A stretch of 64,000 nt of DNA from Xestospongia bergquistia (GCA_963965975.1 OZ014413.1:5342001-5406000); one strand, 5' to 3'; numbered from the stretch's first letter, positions 11,541-22,041 are shown. The notes: generated by a model not told the origin, from the sequence alone. Translations and numbers: made by a program.

Positions 11541-13347
11541 TCAATTACACAAACTGTCATAATCTGTATTTGTCTGTCTGTAATACTGTTGGATATGACT
11601 TAACTGACTGTTATCCAAACTTCCTAAACTGCTCTTCTGTAAAATATCATTACCTCCTTCCTCAGACCAATCAAAAATGGATGAGAAAGTAGTTGGTAAT
11701 TTTTCTGACATGCTAAGATGAATAAACCACTCGTATATGCGGTAGGTCTCCTTAACTGTCGCCTCAGGGTAACGATGGTTCTTCACCCTCCTGGCTATCC
11801 AAGAATTAAAACGCTCAAATGGGTACATCCAATAACCTGAAACTGGTCCAAAGTTTTTAATATAAGTCGGTAAGTGATGTAGAAGATGAAAAACAATTAC
11901 ATTAAGTGACACTGGAAAGTCTTTTTCAAGTAGAGCAAGAGCATGCATGATGTGTGTCAGCTTCCAAATTCTCAAAAGTCTGAGCATCCACTTCATGTGA
12001 GCAAAGACATATCATCACATCACAAAAGGCAAACAAAGTTGACTGTTGCTGTGGTCCTATTAGGTCGCAAATGTTGATGGAATGCGTATTGACTTTGCCC
12101 TGTTATTGGCACATATAATTTGATCTTTCAAAAGAGAAAAAGGTGCTGGTGGTAATTGAGTAGAAGTAGTAATCCAAGATGACTCAAAACAATTACGTAG
12201 TCTCTCCTCTTCACGAACGCGTCGAGAATCTTCTACTCCAGAAATCAAGCATACTAAATGTTCTGAGATATTCTTTATCAAATGCATTGGCTCAGCTGGT
12301 GTACTTGTCACTCTGTTGTGTTGAGGTAGTGCTCTTAAAACATAGCTACCCTTGCATCCAGACTTTCGTGAAAACTTCTTTCATTTTGCATCAGGAGCTT
12401 GTTCATACTTATCATTGTAGCGATCAATATATGCCATGTGTTTTTGAGCGAGAAGATGATGTTTATCTTTTTTATGAGGAAGAGAGTGGTATCATCATGA
12501 AGAGGATGTATTGGAGTAAGAAACCATCTGTGTCCTAGATAGACCATTTTCTTAAAAGTTTTACTATACTCTCCTTTAATTTTACAATAAACACAACCAG
12601 CATATGCTCCATCACCTATAATAGACAAAGGAAAAAGAGAAGTCAATACCATAAAAGACATATTAGTCATAACTATAACTACTCACTAACTATTGCAATG
12701 AAACACTTTATTCTGTACTGGATAATCCGAAATGTTAATGATTATTTTTGCCTCGAGGGGAAAATATTCTTTTGTTAAAGAATCGAAGACCGTTTGACCA
12801 CACATCTCATTGAGTTCTTCCACTAAAACTGCCAAGTAAGGATCTAAGTTTTTGGTTCTTTTCGTCCAGGTATAATGCCAAGTAGGATTATCGATTCAGC
12901 TTTAGAGCATATATATGAAGGAAAATTTAAAATATTGAGCATAATTGGCCACATACTATATTGACACCTTTCTTTTGAAAAAGGGTTCAGTCCATCAGTA
13001 CAAAGAGAGAATAATATACCTCTGACATCACCTGCAAAAAATACATCCTTTGCATACAAAGACTTCCATTCATCAGTGTCATGGATGTCACAAACAACAT
13101 TAGTGTGACTAGGCCATTTTATATGAGACTGCAGAAGCTGTGAAACCTTAGGTAAAGCAAACATATCCTTTATTCTTGGAAAAACAGGTAAATACTTAAA
13201 TCTTTTTTGAGGCACTTGAGTTTCATACCTGTACTTGCTACTTCCACATTTGGGACATGATTGTAGATCCTGGTACTCATTACGAAACAATATACAAACT
13301 CCTTCCAATTTACCTGTAGAATTTCCAATTTGCTTTTTTTCTGCCAA
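11541..13347 (-). pseudogene. CACTA/En-Spm-type transposase (Tnp2) relic
   Basis: Minus-strand pieces read in the order of plant and animal Tnp2 transposases. 12844-13347 has CPKCGSSKYRYE, KRFKYLPVFPRIKDMFALPK, DVRGILFSLCTDGLNPF and IIPGRKEPK. 12335-12670 has GCVYCKIKGEY and YLGHRWFL. 12060-12311 has PAEPMHLIKNISEHL. 11541-11996 has FGPVSGYWMYPFERFNSWI, the DUF4218 signature. The first piece begins after a good acceptor (TTTGGCAG near 13347), so 5' exons are expected further right, where the Ngaro-like element (13414-19092) now sits. The N-terminal part is not found beyond it. Several frame changes indicate a dead copy; CACTA ends were not found. Confidence 0.75.
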
Positions 13348-13413
13348 ATAATGTCAATTTATAGATATTGTAACAGAAAAATGTCACAATATCTGCAGAA
13401 ATTGATGTTTAAA

Positions 13414-13529
13414 TGTAATTTAAACCAAAAGTTTAAATGTGGTTAATGGGGATGGATCTGGACTATAACGCGCATGCGCAGTTTACATAAGAGCACATGC
13501 CTTACTTGCTAGGCAAGCTAACAGACTTA
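13414..13529 (+). repeat. A1 split direct repeat (5' end of Ngaro-like element)
   Basis: 116 bases matching A2 (18600-18715) with two or three substitutions. It begins TGTAATTTAAACC and contains the palindrome CGCGCATGCGCAG, an NRF-1-like site that may serve as a promoter element. Confidence 0.85.
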
Positions 13530-14069
13530 TCTCCTGTCAGTTTCTTACGATAATCATGCAGACCATGACTGACGAGCCCTCTATTCCATTTACAAAGGAG
13601 CAACTCGAGTTCTTGAGAACCTGGATGAGACCTTCACCACGAAACAGGTCAAGATCCCCCCATCGTCACCTCACGGGGACCCGAGCCCGGAGCGCCTCTC
13701 CTCGACCTTGAGATGACCCAAACCCAGGTAAGAAGAGCTAACCTACACTGCCTCACCGTAGCCACCAATGAGGGAGCCCACCTTATATTGGCGAACTAGT
13801 ATTGGCACTCACACATATTAGCCCACACACGCACAGCACACACCCACGCAATAGCTCATACACAACTCGCACCACCACATGAAGCAACAATTGACAGGTA
13901 GCACCCAGTTGATTGCACTCACTGTACATGTTACATCCTTATATTAACATGTAAATAAAATTAAAAAAATAAATAAATAAATTAAATTAAATAAATAAAA
14001 ATCAATAAAAACGAACAAACAACAAAAACATTTATATAGTTGGTAAGGATATTTACAAGGCAAAGTTAA
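13530..14069 (+). other. Ngaro-like 5' leader
   Basis: Region between A1 and the Gag ORF. 13557-13730 is GC-rich and has a short coding look (ATGCAGACCATGACTGACGAG) with possible upstream Gag coding, followed by A-rich low-complexity sequence (about 13955-14020). Confidence 0.4.
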
Positions 14070-15059
14070 ATGCTTAAGTTATATGTACAACTCCAGTGCA
14101 GTTCATCAGCATTAAGTGTACCAGTCTTATGTCCTCCAACTAAATATGGGTACTTCATCCTTCCAGGAGTCCTGGGGGCCCTCCCTGGAGCTGAGCAACT
14201 GGTGCATATTCCCACCTTTCAGCAGATAGGTGAGGTCGCAACCTCACCCCTAGCTATGGGTCAGGCGAGCCAACAGACTATGGCAGGTCCATCAGCCCTA
14301 CCCACTGACACAGACATCACAATTGATCTCCCAGGGACAACTGCTGTTCCACAGAGATTAGTTAAGAAGATTTTGAATGGAGACTTTGTCGACATGTCAG
14401 AGTTACTTCCAGACTCATGGAGGGTGGAGGAAATGAACACACAGTCACTTAGCCAAAGAGGAGGCCCCCGTCGTGGCCTTGTCACAGATATCTTAATATG
14501 GCTAGAGTGTTTTGCAACCCTAGCCTCTGTCATCACATCCAAACATCCTGACAAGGCACCCCACCTCTTTGCTTACGCCAGGACGATTGTCCGAGCCAGC
14601 AGGAACTTCGAGGGCCTGGCATGGGTATCTTACGACACCAATTTCAGAAGACAAGCAGCGAACCAGAAGTCCTGGGACTGGGGCAACATTGACCCAGCAA
14701 TGTTTAACGAAGCCTTCTGTGGCAGAGCAAAACTAAAGCCTCGTTGCAAGCACTGCCTATCTGACCAGCACGAATTTCAGGACTGCCCCCTGGTACCGCC
14801 CACCACAACGGAAGTCCGACTGCCACGGGCGGGGTCCCGCCCACTTGGCAATCACCTTAACCAAAGCTATGTTGAGTTGTGTGGTTTATTTAATAAACCA
14901 GTGGCCAACGAATGTAGATACACAGATTGCAAGTACGCCCATATCTGTTCCCTGTGTCGTCAGGGCCCTCATCCAGCATCACAGTGCTCGAGGCCCCGTC
15001 GCACTCTCCTGGCGTTGCCTCCACAGACAGTCACTCCAAGGATCACCCCTAGATTGTAG
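14070..15059 (+). CDS. Gag-like protein of the Ngaro-like element
   Basis: 329 codons. Blocks typical of DIRS/Ngaro Gag proteins are visible: a LVKKILNGDFVDMSELLPDS segment near residue 98, LIWLECFATLASVI near 142, ARTIVRASRNFEGLAWVSYD near 168 and WDWGNIDPAMFNEAFCG near 200. These are followed by Cys/His clusters (CKHCLSDQHEFQDC near 227; CRYTDCKYAHICSLC near 284) that would bind nucleic acid. It should package the element RNA. The start is uncertain: the first 25 residues look unlike the family and the true start may be further downstream. Confidence 0.8.
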   Translation: MLKLYVQLQCSSSALSVPVLCPPTKYGYFILPGVLGALPGAEQLVHIPTFQQIGEVATSPLAMGQASQQTMAGPSALPTDTDITIDLPGTTAVPQRLVKKILNGDFVDMSELLPDSWRVEEMNTQSLSQRGGPRRGLVTDILIWLECFATLASVITSKHPDKAPHLFAYARTIVRASRNFEGLAWVSYDTNFRRQAANQKSWDWGNIDPAMFNEAFCGRAKLKPRCKHCLSDQHEFQDCPLVPPTTTEVRLPRAGSRPLGNHLNQSYVELCGLFNKPVANECRYTDCKYAHICSLCRQGPHPASQCSRPRRTLLALPPQTVTPRITPRL

Positions 15060-15500
15060 AAGAGTCGACCACACCAGACCTAGGCTAGAACCAATTACTA
15101 GCATTACCATGTATCACTTGAGTTACTATATTAGCAACTGACACTTCATCTGTAGTATACAATAGGTAGAATATATTTCCCGACATAATATCCTAATTGA
15201 GTTAAATTGTGAATGATCAATATCACATAGTCAATGCACTTTAATAACAGAGCACTAGTAACTTAATTTAATAACTAATAATTAATCACTTAGCACTCCC
15301 ACATGCAACTTATCCATCACGGTACAGAACATGCACAGGGCGTGATGAACAAATAAGGCTATAACATCAGCACAGTGCACAGACAGAGCTGGCAAAGCTC
15401 TATAAATACATATATATATATATATGCACATTCAGAGTTCACAATCAAGCAATTTTAGCTAGTTAGTTAGTTTATCTTTTACGCAGGCCCATATCGGTAT
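15060..15500 (+). other. Gag-pol spacer of the Ngaro-like element
   Basis: AT-rich non-coding gap with an (AT)n stretch at about 15411-15425. An AG-ended, pyrimidine-containing stretch occurs just before the pol frame (about 15478-15487), so splicing to reach pol is possible but unproven. Confidence 0.4.
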
Positions 15501-16502
15501 ATGAAGGACCTCCAAGCATTATGTTCAAGCCACTCGCCATACCCAATTGCACCAGCAATTGCACAGGTACAATCACCCCTTCAACCTTGTCTGGACCAAT
15601 GGCATATACTGCTTGCTCACCAACCAGACCAACATCTGGCAGAATACATACTGAATGGCATTCAGCATGGCTTTCGGATTGGCTTTAACTGGGGGACCCC
15701 TCTCTGCTCGGCTCGCTGGAATATCCAATCAGCATACGATCACCCAGAGGTTGTGGATGAGTATATTGCCAGCGAACTCAGCAAAGGTCACTTAGTAGGC
15801 CCACTCCCCACAGCTCAGCTGTCCAATAGCCAGTCTATTCATGTGAGTCGAATTGGAATTATTCCAAAAGGACATAACACTGGCAAATGGCGTCTCATCA
15901 CAGACCTGTCCTATCCGGAAGGACAAAGCATCAATGATGGCATAGGACGGGAATATTGTTCCTTGGAATACACAACCGTGGACAAGGTGGTAGCAAAGGC
16001 AACTGCTTTGGGTCCAGGTGCACTCCTAGCAAAGATCGATATCAAATCAGCTTATCGGCTGGTTCGAGTCCACTCATATGACCGACCACTGCTAGGTTTC
16101 CGATGGCGAGGCAAGGTTTATTTGGATGCTATGCTTCCTTTTGGGTTGCGATCAGCTCCAAAAGTATTCAATGCTCTGGCAGACACACTTGAATGGTGTT
16201 TTCATTATAGAGGGGTTAACGATGTGGATCACTACCTAGATGATTTTGTGACAATGGGACCCCCTGCCTCTTCAACATGTGCCAGAAACTTAAGAGTCAT
16301 ACACGAAGTGTCGGCCACCTTGGGAGTACCTCTAGCCAAGGACAAATGTGAAGGCCCCTCACCAAGGCTAACCTTTCTGGGCATAGAGATAGATACACAG
16401 GAAAGGGTGTTACGATTACCACAGGAGAAACTTTTGAGAGTACAGATGATTCTGACTCAATGGAAGAAGAAACGATGGTGTCGCAGGAATTGGAATCTTT
16501 AG
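15501..16502 (+). CDS. reverse transcriptase domain of pol
   Basis: 333 codons. RT blocks in order: GIIPKGHNTGKWRLITDLSY (fingers), AKIDIKSAYRLVRVH (catalytic Asp, motif A), MLPFGLRSAPKVFNALADTL, and HYLDDFVTMG, the YxDD catalytic box. LAKDKCEGPSPRLTFLGIEI follows as the primer-grip/thumb region. It copies element RNA into DNA. The frame ends 43 bases after the RNase H frame begins; real homology appears to switch frame within a GAAGAAGAAAC run around 16460-16475, so the break is either an indel or a -1 frameshift. Confidence 0.9.
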   Translation: MKDLQALCSSHSPYPIAPAIAQVQSPLQPCLDQWHILLAHQPDQHLAEYILNGIQHGFRIGFNWGTPLCSARWNIQSAYDHPEVVDEYIASELSKGHLVGPLPTAQLSNSQSIHVSRIGIIPKGHNTGKWRLITDLSYPEGQSINDGIGREYCSLEYTTVDKVVAKATALGPGALLAKIDIKSAYRLVRVHSYDRPLLGFRWRGKVYLDAMLPFGLRSAPKVFNALADTLEWCFHYRGVNDVDHYLDDFVTMGPPASSTCARNLRVIHEVSATLGVPLAKDKCEGPSPRLTFLGIEIDTQERVLRLPQEKLLRVQMILTQWKKKRWCRRNWNL

Positions 16503-17212
16503 TTGGTCTGCTGCACCATGCAGCTAAAGTAGTTGCTCCTGGACGGTCATTTTTACACCGTATGATTGCTCTCCTAAAGGGTATCCGCCACAGAAACCAT
16601 CATATCCGACTAAACAAGGAGTTTAAAGCTGACTTACAATGGTGGTTGACGTTCATGGAGACTTGGAATGGAGTGTCCGTCCTGCCTCCCCCACACCCTT
16701 CTACTCATATAGCCTCTGACGCATCAGGCTCCTGGGGTTGTGGTGCCCTCTGTAACGGTCAATGGTTTCAGTTGCAGTGGCCTACATCCTGCCAGGACAA
16801 ACATATCTCATTTAAGGAACTTATTCCTATTGTGCTGGCTGTGATGGTGTGGGGTCATGAATGGCGTGGGTCAGCCATACATTGTCAGTGCGACAACCAG
16901 GCAGTAGTTTGCATGCTTGCCTCTCGCTATTCTCGCCAGACCGACCTCATGCACCTGCTGAGATGCTTATTCTTTTTGGAAGCAACATACAGACTAACCA
17001 TCACAGCCTCACATATACCTGGCCGCATGAACACCCTAGCTGATGACCTGTCTCGTAATAACATTATATCCTTTTTCTCACAGGCCCCTTACATGCACAA
17101 GACCCCCACGCCACTCCCTCTGATGGCCCTCAACCTTCTCCTGGATCCCAAACTGGACTGGACGTCACCGTCTTGGATGGTGCTGTTCAGGGCTACTGTA
17201 GGCTTGGAATAG
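16460..17212 (+). CDS. RNase H domain of pol
   Basis: 250 codons beginning MEEETMVSQELESLVGLLHH, which continues the RT connection region. RNase H catalytic residues are seen in SDASGSWGCGAL (Asp), ISFKELIPIVLAV (Glu), QCDNQAVVCML (Asp) and TLADDLSR (Asp). It degrades the RNA strand during reverse transcription. The end, TSPSWMVLFRATVGLE, reads in another frame into the recombinase (overlap 17173-17212), so RT, RNase H and recombinase probably form one ancestral pol with two frame changes. Confidence 0.88.
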   Translation: MEEETMVSQELESLVGLLHHAAKVVAPGRSFLHRMIALLKGIRHRNHHIRLNKEFKADLQWWLTFMETWNGVSVLPPPHPSTHIASDASGSWGCGALCNGQWFQLQWPTSCQDKHISFKELIPIVLAVMVWGHEWRGSAIHCQCDNQAVVCMLASRYSRQTDLMHLLRCLFFLEATYRLTITASHIPGRMNTLADDLSRNNIISFFSQAPYMHKTPTPLPLMALNLLLDPKLDWTSPSWMVLFRATVGLE

Positions 17213-18141
17213 CGCCATCTACAAGGAAGACATATCAATCAGCTGTCAGGCGGTTTGGTAGTTTCTGCTCGAAGTATTCCATTATGAACCCCTTCCCAGT
17301 TAACGAGTCTACTTTATGCTACTTTGTGGCCTTCCTTGCAATGGATGGACTGGCACCCCAATCTATAAAGTCATATTTAGCTGCAATCTGTCATACACAG
17401 TTTGAGGCAGGACTACCAGAACCCAAATCACTGTCATCTTGCCCACGACTGAAACTCATATTGAATGGGGTTGCTAGGCAGAGAATGGAGCGTAGTCCCC
17501 CAAAGAAACCTCGCCTCCCCATATTAGCTGACACTCTTTTGGGCATATACAGGACTATGGCAGGAAAGGTGGACAGGGATACCGTCATGCTATGGGCAGC
17601 TTGTTCAATTTCCTTTTTTGGGTTTCTTCGAGCAGGGGAAATCACAGTGCCTACGCGTTCAGCATTTCAATCACATACACACCTTGCTTGGGAGGATGTT
17701 AGTGTGGATAGTGTACAAAAGCCAAAGATACTTAAGGTCCATTTAAAAGTCTCTAAATGTGACCAATTTGGGAATGGTGTAGATATATTCTTGGGACGTA
17801 TAGAATCTCCTATGTGTCCGGTATCAGCTGCATTATCATACATGGCAATCCGTGGTCCAGCACCAGGTCCTTTCTTTCATTTTCAAGATGGCACCCCTCT
17901 TACGAAAAGCCGTTTTGTCATGGCTGTCCGAGATGTATTAGGCCAGATGGGTCTAGACCAATCCCTGTATGCAGGACATAGCTTCAGGATTGGGGCAGCA
18001 ACAGCAGTGGCACAGGCAGGGGTTGAAGATTCGACCATCAAAGCCCTAGGTCGCTGGTCAAGCACAGCCTTCCTGACATATATCCAGATTCCGAGACAAA
18101 AACTCGCAGCACTCACCCCCCGTATTGGCGGACTTCAATGA
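17173..18141 (+). CDS. tyrosine recombinase of the Ngaro-like element
   Basis: 322 codons. The N-terminal SAM-like core-binding part begins GIAPSTRKTYQSAVRRF. The catalytic set is complete: Arg in FLRAGE (about residue 153), His and Arg in GHSFRIGAATA (269 and 272), Trp in LGRWSS (about 295) and the nucleophile Tyr in FLTYIQIP (about 303). It would join the circular or linear cDNA intermediate to the genome through the split repeats. No stops or frameshifts are seen inside the frame, so it may still be functional. Confidence 0.92.
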   Translation: MDGAVQGYCRLGIAPSTRKTYQSAVRRFGSFCSKYSIMNPFPVNESTLCYFVAFLAMDGLAPQSIKSYLAAICHTQFEAGLPEPKSLSSCPRLKLILNGVARQRMERSPPKKPRLPILADTLLGIYRTMAGKVDRDTVMLWAACSISFFGFLRAGEITVPTRSAFQSHTHLAWEDVSVDSVQKPKILKVHLKVSKCDQFGNGVDIFLGRIESPMCPVSAALSYMAIRGPAPGPFFHFQDGTPLTKSRFVMAVRDVLGQMGLDQSLYAGHSFRIGAATAVAQAGVEDSTIKALGRWSSTAFLTYIQIPRQKLAALTPRIGGLQ

Positions 18142-18243
18142 CATATCATTCACCATCCTTATTTGTGTATTTACATATTAAAGATCGATTTAATTGGTTG
18201 AATGGACATAAGGGTGGGAGTATGGGATATTGAGTCTTTGGGG

Positions 18244-18343
18244 GTCCTTGGGTGAAACGCACCCCCACTGGTTGTGGGTGGTGCGTCTCTTGGGCAATGG
18301 GTGGAGCACACACTCGCTCCACCCAGTCATATCACCCAAGGAC
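18244..18343 (+). terminator. nested hairpins after the recombinase gene
   Basis: Three inverted repeats nest here: GTCCTTGGGTGA (18244-18255) pairs with 18332-18343; GCACCCCCAC (18259-18268) pairs with 18274-18284 with a mismatch; GGGTGGAGC (18299-18307) pairs perfectly with 18316-18324. The outer stem encloses the other two. It may be an RNA 3'-end or recombination structure; only the last hairpin is repeated in B2. Confidence 0.5.
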
Positions 18344-18599
18344 ATGCCTCATTTCAGAATTAATAAGTGATTGGGTCTACCATGATTCATTAAGGGATCA
18401 TTTGGATTGACTAACACCCTAAAAAACTAGAGTAATGCATTTTAATGATTTTATGCGCCCAGCCTGGATCCTCCTTCTCCCATACTATACTGTTTCTGGA
18501 GAGCAAGGGATCAATAACAAAAATTGTACTTAATGTTTAAGGAAGGGTAAAAGTATGTCGACAAAAACCAGAGCAAACTATTATCATATCAGCATTAAT
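18292..18599 (+). repeat. B1 split direct repeat
   Basis: 308 bases, matching B2 (18793-19092) apart from 8 extra bases near 18390 (TAAGGGAT region). It abuts A2 directly at 18599/18600. Confidence 0.88.
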
Positions 18600-18715
18600 T
18601 GTAATTTAAACCAAAAGTTTAAATGTGGTTAATGGGGATGGATCTGGGCTATAACGCGCATGCGCAGTTTACATAAGAGCACATGCCTTACTTGCTAGGC
18701 AAGCTAACATACTTA
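18600..18715 (+). repeat. A2 split direct repeat
   Basis: Copy of A1. It carries the same CGCGCATGCGCAG palindrome. 77 unique bases (18716-18792) separate it from B2. Confidence 0.88.
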
Positions 18716-18792
18716 CCCACCCACCGCTCCCACTAATGGTATAGTTTGGTCCATTTTAACTTCCATCTGACTTCAGATGTGACAGAGGATCC

Positions 18793-19092
18793 GGGCAATG
18801 GGTGGAGCACACACTCGCTCCACCCAGTCATATCACCCAAGGACATGCCTCATTTCAGAATTAATAAGTGATTGGGTCTACCATGATTCATCATTTGGAT
18901 TGACTAACACCCTAAAAAACTAGAGTAATGCATTTTAATGATTTTATGCGCCCAGCCTGGATCCTCCTTCTCCCATACTATACTGTTTCTGGAGAGCAAG
19001 GGATCAATAACAAAAATTGTACTTAATGTTTAAGGAAGGGTAAAAGTATGTCGACAAAAACCAGAGCAAACTATTATCATATCAGCATTAAT
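18793..19092 (+). repeat. B2 split direct repeat (3' end of Ngaro-like element)
   Basis: Copy of B1 ending AGCATTAAT, after which the sequence becomes unrelated (AGTAGTTTTAC). This defines the right boundary of the element. Confidence 0.88.
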
Positions 19093-19238
19093 AGTAGTTT
19101 TACACAGATTTTAAGTTAATTGTGCATAAAGTGATTAAAAATTAACATATTTTGCAGAAACAAATATTTGCGTTAAAATAATCCAAACTACAATAATTGT
19201 TCAGAAAAAGTTTCTAATCTGCAAAATGTTTTATTTTA

Positions 19239-22008
19239 TTAATTATTTCTGTACAATGACTTCATAAGTGTCACTACGTCTTGTGGAAGACGAAATTCTT
19301 CAATTGTTGGTACTGTGAAGTTGAGAACTACTTGTCCTCCATGAATCCTATCAATCCATGGCACATAATCACCATTTAGTCTTTGCCTTGATGGTTTCCA
19401 CTTTCTGCAATAAGTGCCATCATACCACGTCACTTCTATATTGCTTTCGTCCTTTGCACCTGCAACCAGAACTCGACCAATGACAGGTTCATCAGTCCAT
19501 TCATCATGGTGTATTGCAACAAAAGAGCCTTCCTTGAAAGTGTTAGATGATACAACTTTTATAAGTGCTCCTCTTTGTTGTAACTCAGAAACTGCAGATC
19601 CCCTATCAATGCATTGGTCAACATGTTCTGCTACTCGGTCTTGGTCTGTTGCTCTCCTATTTGGCCTGGTTGCTCCTCTTCTTTTTTGACCAATATAAAC
19701 CTGTAATTAGCATAAAATAATCCCAAATTTATCGAATTCTGAAAAAATATTGACTCTATGAGCAAATAATGTTAATGGTAACAGCCTATCAATGATCTTG
19801 AAATTTCAAGACAATTGCTTTCAAAGGCATATATTACATGCTATCAATGATCTTGAAATTTCTAGACAGTTGCTTTCAAAGACATATATTACATGCTATC
19901 AATGATCTTGAAATTTCAAGACAATTGCTTTCAAAGACATATATTACATGCTATTAATGATCTTGAAATTTCAAGACAATATTTTATGAAGGCACATATA
20001 ATACTTATGAATGAGGATGTTATGATGGTTATGGTTATCTTAAAAGCTCTTTTTCTCACTTTTGGTATCTCTTTATTGCTACAGGTTTGAAGTTTATCTG
20101 AGATAACTGGAGCTGGTGGTGATTTCCTGTTTGTATCTTTCAATTGGCTCAGAATATCTGTTAGAGGCCATGTACATTCAGTTGTTTCTATGAAGACAAT
20201 ATTTAAAGAGTATATTATGAAAATCTATAATTTTATTATGCAAATATGTTTATTTTTAAGCATAACGAATCCATGAATACAATTGTTTGACAAGTATAAT
20301 GCTGTTTATCGTATATATGTTCTGACCTTCAACACATTTAGCCTCCAGGATCTCAAGAAATGTTTTCCATGATGTTTTCCCTTCTTCAGACAAACACAAA
20401 TATTTAGGAAGACTATTAGGTAAGTCCAGTTTGTCCAACTTGGGTTTTAGTACAACTGGTGATAAGCCATCAGGCATCTCCTAATGAATGAAGGAAAGTA
20501 CCATCATCAACAACTTAACACTACAGTTCTGCTTCACACACTTTTAGCAAAAACAATCCAGAATTGTCCTGGGGTTCCCAAACATCATTACTCCATCTCT
20601 TGTAGTGCATTTCTACATTAATGCCATCAGCACCAGTAGTAAATCTTTGGATAAAGTAGTGTTATTGTTACGATAAATATGAGGGAATACCTGAAGATGT
20701 GAGGATAAGAATGATTATAAAGTTGATTGGCTACAGGTAAAATCCATGATTTTACATCATACATACTATCCAACACAAACACGTCACGCACTGTTTCGTT
20801 GACTTCTTTACATCCCGAGACAAGATCTATGAATAAAATATGAAAGTGGATACATTATGATTTACTTTTGGTACCTGTGACAGTAAAGGCATTGTTTTTC
20901 TTTAGCCATCTACCAATGTTCCCAAAAAGAGCATCAATGTCTTCATGAGTGTGTCCAACCATAAGAAAGCCAACTTGAACCTATAAATATATATTGTAAT
21001 ATTAAGAAATTGATGGCATTATAATACACTTACCTCAACGAAAATTTTGAGTTGTACTAGTAATGATAAAAAGGTCAGAACACATCAATTTTTATTCTCT
21101 CTAGCTGTGTTATCAAGCTGCAAGAATAGCTTTTTAGGCAAAGGTCTCTCAGATTGTATTAACTTAGTGAAATAAATTGAAATAACCTGTACCAAAAAAG
21201 AAGTTGATTGCAAATCAAAATAACCTCAATGGTATCCAATAACAAAATTGGATTTACAAAAAAATTATAAATGAGTCAAGTAACCATCTTTGCTTAGCTA
21301 ATGTAGACATTTGATTGAAATAGCTGTGGTAGCCTAGTATATCCAAAGCTGTAACATTATGAATAAAATAGCAACATTGCTTTCCGCAGCCATTAATTTT
21401 CAAGACATCAAAAGGATTAAAACAATTTGATAATGAATACTCTAACAGATTAAAAGCCATAATATTTCAAATATTTCAATGTAATATCTTACCAGAAAAA
21501 AGACTATTTGGTGTGCACGAGTCTGACTCACTATCAGTAATGTTGTTACTTAAAAAAGACCATTTATGATGTGGCTCTTGAGAGATTATAAAAAAGTAGC
21601 ATGTTATATACATGTGTAAAATAATAGGTTACCTGTTAATAAATTGTCACTTAACTGAGGCTCGCAATCAGTAGTGTAATTTATCACAGCAGATTATAAT
21701 TCTCTTAGATATGTGGTCAACAGAATCAAAGAGAATTATTAAGTTTTAATATGCTAGATGTATCAACATACCTTGAGTGTTGGTGGTCTAGACCTCTTTG
21801 ACCGCTTTAGGTCAACTCGGGTCTCATTATTTTTAGTTTTAATAGAAGTTGAATGAAGGATCTTACTTTGTGGAGTCAAAAAATCTATACTATGTAGAGA
21901 TATTTCATCAGTTCGAGCAGATGTAGTTTCAGTGGAGGGAAATAACTCAGGGCTAAAAATGTCGAAGTCAACTCTGTTGTTGGCTGATTCCAAAAACACA
22001 GCCAGCAA
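19239..22008 (-). pseudogene. multi-exon DUF7869-type transposase relic
   Basis: Minus-strand exons, 5' to 3': 21772-21987 (Ser/Thr-rich, ending KRSKRSRPPTLK before a GTATGT donor); 21254-21460 (TLAKQRWLLDSFI); about 21040-21170 (LPKKLFLQLDNTARENKN, in-frame TGA at 21085-21087, then FLSLLVQLKIFVEV); about 20880-20982 (VGFLMVGHTHEDIDALFGNI, the signature of DUF7869 proteins); 20700-20825 and 20560-20660, which join cleanly (HIF|RFTTGADGINVEMHYKRW); 20256-20477; about 20060-20190; and a last exon 19239-19701 with SFVAIHHDEWTDEPVIGRVL and WYDGTYCRKWKPS to a stop. These are DDE-like transposase-derived proteins of animals. The TGA makes this copy non-functional, although most splice sites look intact. 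Confidence 0.65.
19786..20005. repeat. 55-bp tandem repeat, four copies
   Basis: The unit starting CTATCAATGATCTTGAAATT recurs at about 19786, 19841, 19896 and 19951 with few differences; the fourth copy diverges after about 35 bases. Each unit contains the palindrome CTTGAAATTTCAAG. It lies in an intron of the DUF7869-type gene. Confidence 0.85.
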
Positions 22009-22041
22009 CAGTACCAGTCCTGTCTACTATTCAGACATCAC

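Larger units (their letters stand above)
13414..19092 (+). mobile_element. Ngaro-like tyrosine-recombinase retrotransposon, 5.7 kb
   Basis: The element has Gag (14070-15059), reverse transcriptase (15501-16502), RNase H (16460-17212) and tyrosine recombinase (17173-18141) on the plus strand, flanked by split direct repeats: A1 (13414-13529) at the left end, then B1 (18292-18599), A2 (18600-18715) and B2 (18793-19092) at the right. This A1-ORFs-B1-A2-B2 order is the hallmark of Ngaro/PAT elements, which integrate by recombination rather than integrase and leave no target duplication; none is seen. Each repeat pair is nearly identical, implying recent insertion. GC content and codon use are clearly higher than in the flanks. 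Two frame changes inside pol are the only damage seen. Confidence 0.9.

Noticed and set aside
12179..12538. 119-codon plus-strand ORF
   Set aside because: Antisense to CACTA Tnp2 blocks (PAEPMHLIKN, YLGHRWFL) and without recognisable features.
14261..14554. Minus-strand ORFs within the Ngaro-like Gag and recombinase (14261-14554, 17391-17645, 17883-18116)
   Set aside because: Antisense shadows of well-supported coding frames in GC-richer DNA.
13414..19092. Calling the tyrosine-recombinase element a Crypton or an LTR element
   Set aside because: Cryptons lack RT/RNase H, and the terminal repeats are split (A1, B1-A2-B2) rather than LTRs; no integrase or target duplication is present.
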